DNA of 64,000 nt from Litorilituus sediminis (lineage in GTDB: Bacteria; Pseudomonadota; Gammaproteobacteria; Enterobacterales; Alteromonadaceae). Shown here in pieces: positions 31,977 through 40,315 of this stretch. The first letter of the stretch is position 1, and each line of letters starts with the position of its first letter. Under the pieces are notes generated by a model. It made no database searches, was not told where the DNA came from, and worked only from the letters and a program-made list of their open reading frames with translations. The position numbers and the translations under genes were made by a program. Location: contig NZ_CP034759.1 in the NCBI RefSeq assembly GCF_004295665.1, forward strand, positions 2,976,001-3,040,000. Reading direction: 5' to 3'.

Positions 31977-33650
31977 TTATTTCGGGTTATATCTGCCCAA
32001 GCTTAATACAGCATTTGGATCTAGTACTTGTTTTAGTTTGTTTACTGTTTGCCAAAACGGCTGCTCTTTATCCAATAACCATTGCTGTTGATCTATGTTT
32101 AATCGATAAGGGACAAAACCTTTTTTAAGACCTTCAGTGACTAATTCTTTTAAACAATTATGAGCATCTTCAACCGCCTTTGGGTTGGTTAAATCAAAGA
32201 CAATTGGAATGGTACTATCAACGCAATCATGCTTTAAGTTGGTAAAAGTGATAAAAGGCTCGATGTTGTATTTAGGGCAAGTCGTACGGATAAAATTCAC
32301 ATAATCTCGCATGATCGAGGCTTTCATAGTGATCAACGGGGCATACCAAAGTAAGCCACAGTTATCGTTACTTGGTGATAGCTCTTCAGGGTCTAGTTGC
32401 TCACTTTCAGGGTTTCGCCAGTAGGCAAGCTTTAAGGCAACTTTGTTAGGTCTACCTAACATGATGGCCTTACCCTTATCAAACGAGTCCATTTGTTGAG
32501 CAATCATAGTTAATATAGCCACTCGCTTGACTAACCACTTAGGTAAGGCGTTAATAAACTTATTTACTACCACTAGCACAGGGCTAGTTGAGTAAATTCG
32601 CTTGCAGGGAATTTGCTTAAAGAGATTATTGATTTCTGTTTTAACGGCTTTTACCACGCTTTTACTACCGTAAATACTACCAACAATAGTCCAGCTCGGG
32701 GTTTGCTGTTGTTTAGCCAATTGTTTGACATCGCTATCACTCATGACCTTGTGTTGCTCATTACCATTAGGGTTCTTAGCAAACATAGATAAAACACGAC
32801 GTTGATCCATCAGGTTGATAGAGCCGACAATGCCTTCATAATCTTGCAGGGTTTTCCTAATAAGCGGTATGGCTTGCTCCATAAGCTCATCATCAGCAAG
32901 CTGGATAAAAAATGAGGTAAACGCGGGTTTTATTTTGGCAAGGCGAATGGTCATTTGTGTTACTACGCCAAAACTTGATTGCGTAAAAAGCCCATCTAAA
33001 TATGGGCCTAAGCCCCACTTATAAGTTTTATCAACGACTTGCTCAGTGCTTTGATCTAAGGTATTTACCGCAGATTGGAAACAGCTGCCATCAGCCCAAT
33101 AACCTTGAATGCTATTAACAGCGCTAAAGTGATCAGTATAAGGTGTTATGCCATAGCCGCGCTCTAATGCGTTCGCTAATATAGAGCAATCTGGGCCAGC
33201 ACCAGTAACGGGAACCATATAAGGGTAGTCATTTTCGATGAGAAAATTACTGAGTTGCTGTTGAGTTACGCCCGGCTCTAGCGTTACTAAACCTAGCTCT
33301 TCATCAAAGTAGCTAATATTATTAAGTAAGCTGAGGTCGAGTAGAATAATATGTTCGCCGATTTCAGCAGGTTGACTTGTGCCATAACCCCAATTTTTCC
33401 CTGTGCTTACTGGGTATAAAGTAAAGCGCAGTTCGCTATTTGCTGACAGCTCATTTGCTAAGGTTAAAACAGCTTTGACATCTGTTTGCTTACTTACCTT
33501 TATGAGGGCAAAAATATTACGTTTCTTTTCTTGAAAATTTTCAAGCCCTTCAGTGCCTTGAAGGTACATTGCCAGTACTTCTGGCTCTGTTGAAATACAG
33601 GCGTTTTTTGATAATACACCAGTTAATAGTGTGAGTAATTGCTCTGACAT
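31977..33650 (-). CDS. FAD-dependent oxidase of the vanillyl-alcohol oxidase / p-cresol methylhydroxylase family
   Basis: A 557-residue flavoenzyme. The FAD-binding motif STGKNWGYG lies at residues 82-90 and ERGYGITPYTDHF at 163-175; both are close to the motifs of VAO and PCMH. The C-terminus ends LGRYNPK, like the GRY end of PCMH. Family members oxidise para-substituted phenols through a quinone-methide intermediate, giving alcohols, aldehydes or side-chain double bonds. No signal peptide is visible, so it should be cytoplasmic. It is the last gene of a five-gene minus-strand run, 33 bases after the acyltransferase. A phenolic substrate such as an N-acyl tyrosine or N-acyl tyramine is inferred from family and context, not shown. 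I cannot assign the FAD-linking residue from sequence alone. Confidence 0.85.
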   Translation of the reverse strand: MSEQLLTLLTGVLSKNACISTEPEVLAMYLQGTEGLENFQEKKRNIFALIKVSKQTDVKAVLTLANELSANSELRFTLYPVSTGKNWGYGTSQPAEIGEHIILLDLSLLNNISYFDEELGLVTLEPGVTQQQLSNFLIENDYPYMVPVTGAGPDCSILANALERGYGITPYTDHFSAVNSIQGYWADGSCFQSAVNTLDQSTEQVVDKTYKWGLGPYLDGLFTQSSFGVVTQMTIRLAKIKPAFTSFFIQLADDELMEQAIPLIRKTLQDYEGIVGSINLMDQRRVLSMFAKNPNGNEQHKVMSDSDVKQLAKQQQTPSWTIVGSIYGSKSVVKAVKTEINNLFKQIPCKRIYSTSPVLVVVNKFINALPKWLVKRVAILTMIAQQMDSFDKGKAIMLGRPNKVALKLAYWRNPESEQLDPEELSPSNDNCGLLWYAPLITMKASIMRDYVNFIRTTCPKYNIEPFITFTNLKHDCVDSTIPIVFDLTNPKAVEDAHNCLKELVTEGLKKGFVPYRLNIDQQQWLLDKEQPFWQTVNKLKQVLDPNAVLSLGRYNPK

Positions 33651-33683
33651 GGAGACTCCATCAAGATTGGCTGTGCAGATAAG

Positions 33684-34508
33684 TTACATTAACTGTAATT
33701 CTCTTAGCTGTACGCAGATGTCCTTTTCAATTGTGTCATATAGGCTGCGAAAGCCAGGGGAGAGATTACTCATAAAAATATCAGGGTTGATATAATAAGG
33801 AGCTCTTAAACCGTGATAATCCACAGGGGCGCCAAGCTGTTGAAAAGTAATACCGATAAATTTCATACTGCGAGCTAATCTTGGCTCCATCATGACATAG
33901 ACATGTCGAATGCCAGTATTCATGCCCATGGTTGCCGCAGCCATGTATAAGCCAATAGCGATAAATGGAAAACACCTCAGCTCGGTTTCAGAGTAGCTTA
34001 TTTCACTAATAACACCTGTACCTGAGCCTTTAAATTGATCGCTTTTACGACGTCTAAAATCAGACTTTACGGCTAAACGAGAAATTTCTGCTATTTCAGC
34101 ACGATTAAAGCGTTCAGGGCTTAAGTCAGTATTGGTAATTGAGTCTAAGCAATACTTTTCAATGGGAAGTTTTTCATCAGGACCGCTGGCGGTAACTAAT
34201 CGCACACAGCTAGTAAAGGTTCCCGTTGGTTTATGCTTGATAAGTGAAAAAATTGATTGCTCATCAAATTCGTCTTTTTCTTGACCATCGTCTCTTACTT
34301 CTTCAAAAGCGAGCTCTTCACAATAGACATTGTGGCGAATTTTGAAGACTTCGTTTCTTAAGGTTTGGTCGGTTGCTATTTGAGGCTGCAAAAACTGTGT
34401 AAAGTGATCGGCAATACTATGCGCTTCTCTACTTGCTTTAATTGAGGCAATCTTTTTTGTTAAATCCCCAATAATAGGGGTTTCTAGCAGCCGCTTATTC
34501 CAATTCAT
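33684..34508 (-). CDS. LuxI/GNAT-like N-acyltransferase (PEP-CTERM/exosortase-associated acyltransferase family)
   Basis: A 274-residue protein with the fold signature of autoinducer synthases and N-acyl amino acid synthases (FeeM type). RHNVYCEEL (58-66) matches the N-terminal LuxI-like R-VY-EE motif, CVRLV lies near 101, EISRLAV at 141-147 and FRRR at 151-154. Relatives transfer a long acyl chain from an acyl carrier protein or CoA to an amino acid. The family is usually annotated as exosortase-associated, but no exosortase or PEP-CTERM substrate is in this window. It lies between a PLP decarboxylase and a phenol-oxidising flavoenzyme, which favours an N-acyl amino acid or amine product over a homoserine lactone. 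Confidence 0.8.
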   Translation of the reverse strand: MNWNKRLLETPIIGDLTKKIASIKASREAHSIADHFTQFLQPQIATDQTLRNEVFKIRHNVYCEELAFEEVRDDGQEKDEFDEQSIFSLIKHKPTGTFTSCVRLVTASGPDEKLPIEKYCLDSITNTDLSPERFNRAEIAEISRLAVKSDFRRRKSDQFKGSGTGVISEISYSETELRCFPFIAIGLYMAAATMGMNTGIRHVYVMMEPRLARSMKFIGITFQQLGAPVDYHGLRAPYYINPDIFMSNLSPGFRSLYDTIEKDICVQLRELQLM

Positions 34509-34624
34509 CTTAATTCCATCTTAATTAAGTTATGGCAACAATCATGTTACTCAAGTTGCTAATACCATTATAGCTGTTTGCCACAGATAGCCGTAATTTT
34601 AGCTAGCTTAATTTAATATTGTTG

Positions 34625-35875
34625 CTATAACAGTATTTCACTCAGCTTTGGTTGGCTCAGAAAACCTTGCGGGCTGGCACTTGCACCATAGGCTCCCGAT
34701 TGAAAAACAACAAAATAATCACCTATATCAGCCTTGGGCAATGTTACTTTTTCCGCCAAAATATCTAACGGTGTGCACAGTGGCCCGACAACGCTAACTT
34801 CTTCTGTTGCTAATGATGTTGCCATTTTGTTGGCAATCGCTACCGGGTAGTTTTTACGAATTACCTGACCAAAATTGCCTGAGTTGGCTAAATGATGATG
34901 CAAGCCGCCATCGCACACTAAATATTTTGTCCCTCTTGAGTGTTTTATGTCAGTGATTTTACAAATATAAACACCCGCCTCTGCCACTAAATATCGACCA
35001 AGCTCCAGCACTATTTGAGTATTTTGTAATGTACTTTTATATAAGGCGATAAGCTCTGCTAAATTGGCCATTATTTTATCCGTAGCTAATGGCTGCTCTG
35101 CTTTAAAGTACGGGACGCCAAAGCCGCCACCGATATTAATATAATCTAGCTGTTCATTGAGTGTATTTTTACTTATGTCGATTAATTGTTTAGCCAAGGC
35201 AAAAGTTTGTTTTTGGCATTCGATAATTGCTTGAGCATTTAAATTTTGTGAGCCAGAAAATATATGAAAGCCGCGTAGCTTTATATATTGCGCAGGCAGC
35301 GCCTTGATGATTGCACCAATATTTTCTTCATCAATACCAAAAGGCTTAGCACCACCAGACATTTTCATACCTGAGGCCTTGAGCTCAAACTTGGGATTAA
35401 CGCGTAAAGCAATATTGGCGCAAATAGCTAAAGATTTGGCGCTTTCAATCACTCTAGCAAGCTCTGTTTCAGACTCAATATGTAAGGTTACACCTGAGAT
35501 TATTGCTGCCTGAATATCTGCCAGTGATTTTCCAGGGCCAGCGAAGCTGATGTGCTCCGGTTTTATTTTGGTTTGCAGTGCCAGTAAAAGCTCTTGCTTT
35601 GAGGCAACATCAAAGCCACTAACATAATCAGATAGTAAATGAACTAGGCTTGGGTAGGGGTTAGCCTTAATGGCATAGTGTAGCTTTACTTGTTTAGGTA
35701 ATATCTTGGTTAGCTGCTGAGTGCGAGCGATAATTTTGTCTTTATCGTAGGCATAAAAAGGTGTGCTACCTAACATGTTGTCAATATTGCTCACTAAGTG
35801 CTTACCTATCTTAAGCACATGCTGCTCTTGACTAAAGATAGTTGGCTCTATTGTTAACGATTTGTCAGTACTCAT
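34625..35875 (-). CDS. Fold-III PLP-dependent amino acid decarboxylase (exosortase-system-associated type)
   Basis: A 416-residue member of the ornithine/diaminopimelate decarboxylase superfamily. The PLP lysine is K70 in HYAIKANPYP. The glycine-rich phosphate loop INIGGGFGVPYF, ELGRYLVAEAG, and the C-terminal catalytic cysteine region GPLCTPLD (C367) and GAYGAS are all present, so it should be active. GPLCTPLD and the HHHLANSGNFGQ region are features I associate with the exosortase-A-linked decarboxylase subgroup. The substrate is unknown: a free amino acid, a carrier-bound one or an acylated one are all possible. The 115-base gap to the acyltransferase is too small for another gene. Confidence 0.85.
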   Translation of the reverse strand: MSTDKSLTIEPTIFSQEQHVLKIGKHLVSNIDNMLGSTPFYAYDKDKIIARTQQLTKILPKQVKLHYAIKANPYPSLVHLLSDYVSGFDVASKQELLLALQTKIKPEHISFAGPGKSLADIQAAIISGVTLHIESETELARVIESAKSLAICANIALRVNPKFELKASGMKMSGGAKPFGIDEENIGAIIKALPAQYIKLRGFHIFSGSQNLNAQAIIECQKQTFALAKQLIDISKNTLNEQLDYINIGGGFGVPYFKAEQPLATDKIMANLAELIALYKSTLQNTQIVLELGRYLVAEAGVYICKITDIKHSRGTKYLVCDGGLHHHLANSGNFGQVIRKNYPVAIANKMATSLATEEVSVVGPLCTPLDILAEKVTLPKADIGDYFVVFQSGAYGASASPQGFLSQPKLSEILL

Positions 35876-35906
35876 AAATTGGTCTCTTTTGGTTAGACAA
35901 ATATCA

Positions 35907-37523
35907 TCAAGAATGTGTGTATTGGCTGTAATAGCCTTGCTTTAATTTGCTGCGATCAATTTTGCCATTAGCATTTTTGGGTAATTCATCCAGAATGATA
36001 ATTTCTTTTGGCAGCATATAGTTAGGTAAGCTTATTTTTGCTTGCTTTAACAGCGCTTCTTGTAATTCTGTTTTGGCTTTTTCTTGAACTGTGCTACTGG
36101 CAACAACCATAATGGCTTGACCAAGCTCTTCATCAGGTACGCCAAACGCGACCAGCTCATTAATATATTCTGCTTGGCTTAGTTGCTCTTCAATCTCTGT
36201 TGGACTAATACGATAGCCTGATGATTTGATCATTTCATCTGCTCTAGAGACAAAGTATAGATAGCCGTCACTATCGCGCTTGACCAAGTCACCTGAAAAA
36301 ACTGCTTTGTTGCATAAAAATTCTTGGCAAAGGTGTTTAGCAACCGGTTTAAATTTGGCATCTGTTTTTGCGCTATCTTGCCAGTAGCCTTGGCTAACTA
36401 AGGGGCCTAAATGCACTAATTCACCTACTTCGTCGTCATCACACTCACTGCCATCGTTTCTTAGTACCAGCACTTTGGCATGGGGGATTGCCTTGCCCAT
36501 AGAGCCCTGCTTTTTATCTAGCATGTTAGGTGCTAGGTAGGTTGAGCGAAATGCTTCTGTTAAACCATACATTAAATAAGGCTCAGCATTGGGCATAACC
36601 TTGCGCAATTGCTCTAGCACTGAGGTGTTAAGCACGCCGCCTGAGTTAGTAAAATAGCGAACTGAGCTGGCATCTAACCAGCGAGCTTTAGCTAGTTGCG
36701 ACCATAATGGTGGAACTGCAGCTAAACCGGTGATTTGGTGTTTGTTAATGGCTTTGATGACATCATTTGCTAATAGATAATCTAATAAGATGCATTGTCC
36801 ACCAACGAGCAAACATGAAAGTAGCTGATTTAAACCATAATCGAAGCTTAAGGGTAATACTGTCAGTATTTTATCTTGCTCTGTTAAAGATAAGTATTGG
36901 GCAACCGACTGAGCACCAAGCACTAGGTTGTGATGACTGAGCATAACCCCTTTGGCTTTGCCGGTGCTGCCAGAGGTATATAAAATAGCCGCAGTATCTT
37001 TGCTGCTGGCACTATTTGTCTTTATTGCATGACCAGTTTCATTGGCTAGTATTAAGAGTGCTTGCCAAGTTAACAGCCTTTGCTTAATGGCATTAGTTTG
37101 GGTAAATGCCTGCAGCTCTTCTTCGTTAGCGTCTGTTACTAGGATAACTTCTAGGCTAGAGTTTTTTGCTAACAATGATTTAATTGCCTGTAATCTAGCT
37201 TTATTGGTAATGATGATTTTGACTTGGCAGTCATCAACAATATGCTGTACTTGTGGTGATTTCAGTACTGGGTTAATGGGGACAAAAATACTATGCGTGT
37301 ATGAGCAGGCTAGTAATGCTTGAATATTTTCAACAACTTTAGGTAAATAAATAGCCACTCGCTCATCAGCTTTTAGCCCCAAAGCAAGAAAGCCTTTCGC
37401 TACAGTGTAAGTTTGTTGCTGTAAATCTTGATAATTAATTGCAGCATCTTTTATTTGTACAGCAACTGCATTAGGCCTTTGTAAGGCGCTTTGTATGAGC
37501 AAGTCGTGAACACAGCTAAGCAT
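35907..37523 (-). CDS. AMP-dependent acyl-CoA/acyl-ACP ligase
   Basis: An ANL-superfamily adenylating enzyme of 538 residues. The P-loop YTSGSTGKAKG is at 182-192, a TNSGG substrate-pocket motif and YLMYGLTEAFRS follow, and the C-terminal catalytic Lys lies in NANGKIDRSKL. It would activate a fatty or other carboxylic acid as acyl-AMP and load it on CoA or a carrier protein. It resembles exosortase-A-system-associated acyl-CoA ligases. It lies 31 bases before the decarboxylase and is probably co-transcribed with it. With the patatin upstream, the natural reading is that it activates free fatty acid for the acyltransferase downstream. Confidence 0.87.
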   Translation of the reverse strand: MLSCVHDLLIQSALQRPNAVAVQIKDAAINYQDLQQQTYTVAKGFLALGLKADERVAIYLPKVVENIQALLACSYTHSIFVPINPVLKSPQVQHIVDDCQVKIIITNKARLQAIKSLLAKNSSLEVILVTDANEEELQAFTQTNAIKQRLLTWQALLILANETGHAIKTNSASSKDTAAILYTSGSTGKAKGVMLSHHNLVLGAQSVAQYLSLTEQDKILTVLPLSFDYGLNQLLSCLLVGGQCILLDYLLANDVIKAINKHQITGLAAVPPLWSQLAKARWLDASSVRYFTNSGGVLNTSVLEQLRKVMPNAEPYLMYGLTEAFRSTYLAPNMLDKKQGSMGKAIPHAKVLVLRNDGSECDDDEVGELVHLGPLVSQGYWQDSAKTDAKFKPVAKHLCQEFLCNKAVFSGDLVKRDSDGYLYFVSRADEMIKSSGYRISPTEIEEQLSQAEYINELVAFGVPDEELGQAIMVVASSTVQEKAKTELQEALLKQAKISLPNYMLPKEIIILDELPKNANGKIDRSKLKQGYYSQYTHS

Positions 37524-37632
37524 GAATCATCCTGACATTGGTATTAGCAAAGTTATCAAGCGCTATTATGGCAAGTAACCTTACTTTGAAGCAAGGAAGA
37601 TTAAACATTACTCGTTAATTTACTTGGTTTTT

Positions 37633-38457
37633 TTAACTTTGATTCGAGATTTTTATTGGGATCACTTCCATTGCTGTTTGAAAGCCAATTTTGTAGAGTT
37701 CGTGCTTTTGCTCTTTCGTCATTTTAAAGTCAACGGCTGAGTACTCGCCAATATTAATCACTATGGTGTTATGCCAGAAGCTATCGTTGATATATTCACG
37801 CGAAATGGTCGTCATAAAAGTGCGAATTAGTAAGGTGACATAATTAAAAATCGGAAAGAATCCGTTAACATTTAATTGATCGTATTCATGCTCGCCACGT
37901 AGGCGGAAACATAAAACGGGGGTGCCATGATGATCCCAATCTCGATGTAAGGCATCTTCAGACAGAATACTGCCATCTACCATAATACTATTGCCAAAGG
38001 GCTTAAAGCTAAAAACAAGTGGAATTGACATAGAGAAGCGCACCGCTTGTGAAACCTTCATGTCTGGCGTGCGTTCAACATCAAAGATCACTGGTTTACC
38101 ATGGGTTACGTCAGTGGCGACTATGTGCAGTTTGTGGTTTAGCTCAGCGAAGGTTTTTCCTTCTAAGTGCTTATCAACCCAACGTTCAAATTCATCGCCT
38201 GAGCTTAAACCGCCGTGGCGAATAAGTTTGAGTAATGAGAACTCTCTAAACTGATGGTAGTTGGTTTTTAATGCTATGGCTTTTATTTCATTTAGCGGCA
38301 TACCTGAGGCAAAAAAACTGGCTATAATGCTGCCACCGGAAACACCTACTAAGTGGTCAAAGTTAATATTAAGTAACTCTAACGCTTTAAGCACTCCTAG
38401 GTGAGCGGGTAAACGTGTACCGCCGCCGGCGAAAATAGGCACAATAGATCTTGTCAT
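37633..38457 (-). CDS. Patatin-like phospholipase
   Basis: A 274-residue patatin-fold lipid acyl hydrolase with an intact Ser-Asp dyad: oxyanion motif AGGGTR (10-15), nucleophile S40 in GVSGGS, and D161 in VDGSI. No signal peptide is visible, so it should work in the cytoplasm or at the inner membrane face. The ATG is preceded by a very strong ribosome site (GGGGGAGGAT). As first gene of the minus-strand run it could release fatty acids from membrane lipids for the ligase 109 bases downstream. That link is inferred; patatins are also common stand-alone genes. Confidence 0.87.
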   Translation of the reverse strand: MTRSIVPIFAGGGTRLPAHLGVLKALELLNINFDHLVGVSGGSIIASFFASGMPLNEIKAIALKTNYHQFREFSLLKLIRHGGLSSGDEFERWVDKHLEGKTFAELNHKLHIVATDVTHGKPVIFDVERTPDMKVSQAVRFSMSIPLVFSFKPFGNSIMVDGSILSEDALHRDWDHHGTPVLCFRLRGEHEYDQLNVNGFFPIFNYVTLLIRTFMTTISREYINDSFWHNTIVINIGEYSAVDFKMTKEQKHELYKIGFQTAMEVIPIKISNQS

Positions 38458-38512
38458 ATCCTCCCCCTAAATTAAGCACTCAGTTGGTTATAGAAAAATG
38501 TATTATTATTTT

Positions 38513-38557
38513 TTGCGCTATGCTTAGCTGCTTTGTAAACTTGAGCAGTAAGCGCAA
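38513..38557. repeat. Long bulged inverted repeat in the divergent patatin / protease promoter region
   Basis: TTGCGCT-ATGCT-TA-G-CTGCT (38513-38532) is the inverse complement of AGCAGTAAGCGCAA (38544-38557) once ATGCT and one G are bulged out. The outer arm extends to eight exact bases (TTTGCGCT/AGCGCAAA). It lies 56 bases before the patatin ATG and could be an operator or a leader hairpin for the accessory run. Confidence 0.45.
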
Positions 38558-38617
38558 AGCATGTATTGCTATTAAGTATGGACAAAATTGCTTATTTTGC
38601 GAAACAGCTAAGGTAAA

Positions 38618-38631
38618 TTAATTCAATTGGT
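38618..38631. repeat. Possible solo terminal-repeat fragment before the protease gene
   Basis: TTAATTCAATTGGT is identical to 14 bases of the right terminal repeat of the element at 46403-46425. It lies 41 bases before the protease ATG. It is AT-rich and short, so chance is possible. Confidence 0.35.
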
Positions 38632-38671
38632 TAGTGTGAGAGCTTAGTTATGCTCTTGATAAGGAACGAAG

Positions 38672-39436
38672 ATGACAGCTTTTAACCGCTTTATAACGAT
38701 ACTTTTACTGGTGTTTGCTGCGACGGCTCAAGCGCAGCTAAGTGATGTGGTTGCTAAAGTTAAACCTTCGGTTGTTGGTATCGGTGTGCACACCCCAACG
38801 AGCAGGCCGCAAAATATTCTACGTGGTACTGGTTTTGTTATTGGCAATGGTCAATATGTGGTAACTAATGCGCATGTCTTACCCGAAGAGCTAGATCCAT
38901 CATTATTACAAAAAATGGCGGTGTTTGTTGGCTCAGGAAAATCTGCCAAGGTCAGGCAAGCGAGTATTGTGGCAACGTCAAAGCGATATGATCTCGCTGT
39001 TTTAAAATTAGCTGGTTCGCCGTTACCGGCACTTAAATTAGCGGGCGATGACTTTATTGCTGATGGAAGTTATATTGCTTTTACGGGCTTTCCCATTGGG
39101 GCTGTGTTAGGGCTTTATCCGGTCACTCATCGAGGAATTATTGCTAGCGTTACCCCTACGGTAGTGCCTGCAGTATCTGCTGAGCAAATCAGTTTAAAAA
39201 TGCTGAAAAATATGCGTAACCCTTATTTGGTCTATCAACTAGATGCAACTGCTTACCCCGGCAATAGCGGCAGTGCAATGTACGATGTTAATTCTGGACA
39301 AGTGCTAGGCGTTATTAACAAAGTGTTTGTTCAGGAAACCAAAGAAGCCGTTATCAGTAAACCCAGTGGTATTACTTATGCAATACCGGTCAAGTACTTA
39401 CGACAATTATTGCGAGAAAATAATATTAGTTTTTAG
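38672..39436 (+). CDS. Secreted trypsin-like serine protease without PDZ domain
   Basis: A 254-residue HtrA-like catalytic domain. A signal peptide runs to about residue 22 (ATAQAQL). The triad is H68 (TNAHV), D107 (RYDLAVLKL) and S199 (YPGNSGSAMYD). Unlike DegP/DegS it ends right after the protease domain, with no PDZ. It probably acts in the periplasm or outside. The gene is divergent from the patatin and has AAGGA before the ATG. Substrate unknown. Confidence 0.87.
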   Translation: MTAFNRFITILLLVFAATAQAQLSDVVAKVKPSVVGIGVHTPTSRPQNILRGTGFVIGNGQYVVTNAHVLPEELDPSLLQKMAVFVGSGKSAKVRQASIVATSKRYDLAVLKLAGSPLPALKLAGDDFIADGSYIAFTGFPIGAVLGLYPVTHRGIIASVTPTVVPAVSAEQISLKMLKNMRNPYLVYQLDATAYPGNSGSAMYDVNSGQVLGVINKVFVQETKEAVISKPSGITYAIPVKYLRQLLRENNISF

Positions 39437-39461
39437 TATTTTACTTGCTTGCTAGTTAGGG

Positions 39462-40265
39462 TTAGTCACTTGCTAAGCTTGCGGTATGAATGCTGCTTTT
39501 TTCATAAAGCGTAGACAGTGGTACTAGCTCAATATCGTGCTCTGCTAAGGTAGGTATTAATGACGTTAAGCTGGCAACTGTTTCAGGGTGCGGATGAGCA
39601 ATAGCAATGGCTAGGTGATGCTTTTGTGCGTGCCTAATTAGCTGTTGAAATTGTTTAGCAATGTATTGGCTATCTAAATGGTTATCTAAAAATACATGGC
39701 GAGACTGTACAGGAACACCTAAATCTATAGCCGCTTGTTCCGCTTGCGAGTTTGGGCTGGTTTTACTATCTAAAAATATCAATTGGTGTTCTTTTAAGTA
39801 GCTCATCGTCCATGCCATGGCTTGATATTGCTGAGTTAAGTGGCTACCCATGTGGTTATTGATACCGATAGCAAAAGGAATTTCGGCAAATGATGCCGCT
39901 AAGCTTTGCTCGATTTGTTGGGCATTCATCTCACTTGTTAAAGCACCAGGGCCCAGGCGCTTTTTATTCTCTGCTTCCATGGGAATATGCAAGAGTACCT
40001 CTTTTTGCTGGGCATTGGCTTTTAACGCCAGTTTTTTACCATAGGTGGTATGCGGTAGAATCGAGTAAGTGATCTCTCCTGGCAGCTTAAGGGCATGTTT
40101 ATCTGTGTAACGATAGCCCATATCATCAATAACTATGGCTACTTTAGAGGCGGCATGGACACAACTGATAGAAAAAATACCAGTGAATACGAATGAGAAA
40201 ATATAATTAGGCACGATAATAATTTTTCTTATATAAAATAATGAGATAAATAATAAGCATAGCAT
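39462..40265 (-). CDS. yibQ: Divergent polysaccharide deacetylase-family protein YibQ
   Basis: Periplasmic protein of the divergent polysaccharide deacetylase family, with KVAIVIDDMGYRYTD, LHIPMEAE, INNHMGS and AIAHPHPETV motifs that resemble the NodB fold. It is the third gene of gpmI-envC-yibQ, as in E. coli. The N-terminus is ambiguous: the ATG at 40265 gives 17 residues before a GTG (40214) that alone would give a clean signal peptide (FSISCVHAA). Biochemical activity is not established to my knowledge. Confidence 0.85.
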   Translation of the reverse strand: MLCLLFISLFYIRKIIIVPNYIFSFVFTGIFSISCVHAASKVAIVIDDMGYRYTDKHALKLPGEITYSILPHTTYGKKLALKANAQQKEVLLHIPMEAENKKRLGPGALTSEMNAQQIEQSLAASFAEIPFAIGINNHMGSHLTQQYQAMAWTMSYLKEHQLIFLDSKTSPNSQAEQAAIDLGVPVQSRHVFLDNHLDSQYIAKQFQQLIRHAQKHHLAIAIAHPHPETVASLTSLIPTLAEHDIELVPLSTLYEKSSIHTASLASD

Positions 40266-40315
40266 TTGTTAAAAATGAATGCCTTAAGTTCTAAACATAG
40301 CTTGCTGTCTATTGT

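Noticed and set aside
33684..34508. The acyltransferase as an N-acyl homoserine lactone synthase
   Set aside because: LuxI-like motifs are there, but the length is larger than usual LuxI, no LuxR-type regulator is nearby, and the neighbours point to amino acid or amine acylation.
31977..37523. The accessory run as a PEP-CTERM/exosortase locus
   Set aside because: No exosortase, PEP-CTERM tail, glycosyltransferase or polysaccharide export gene is present in the window.
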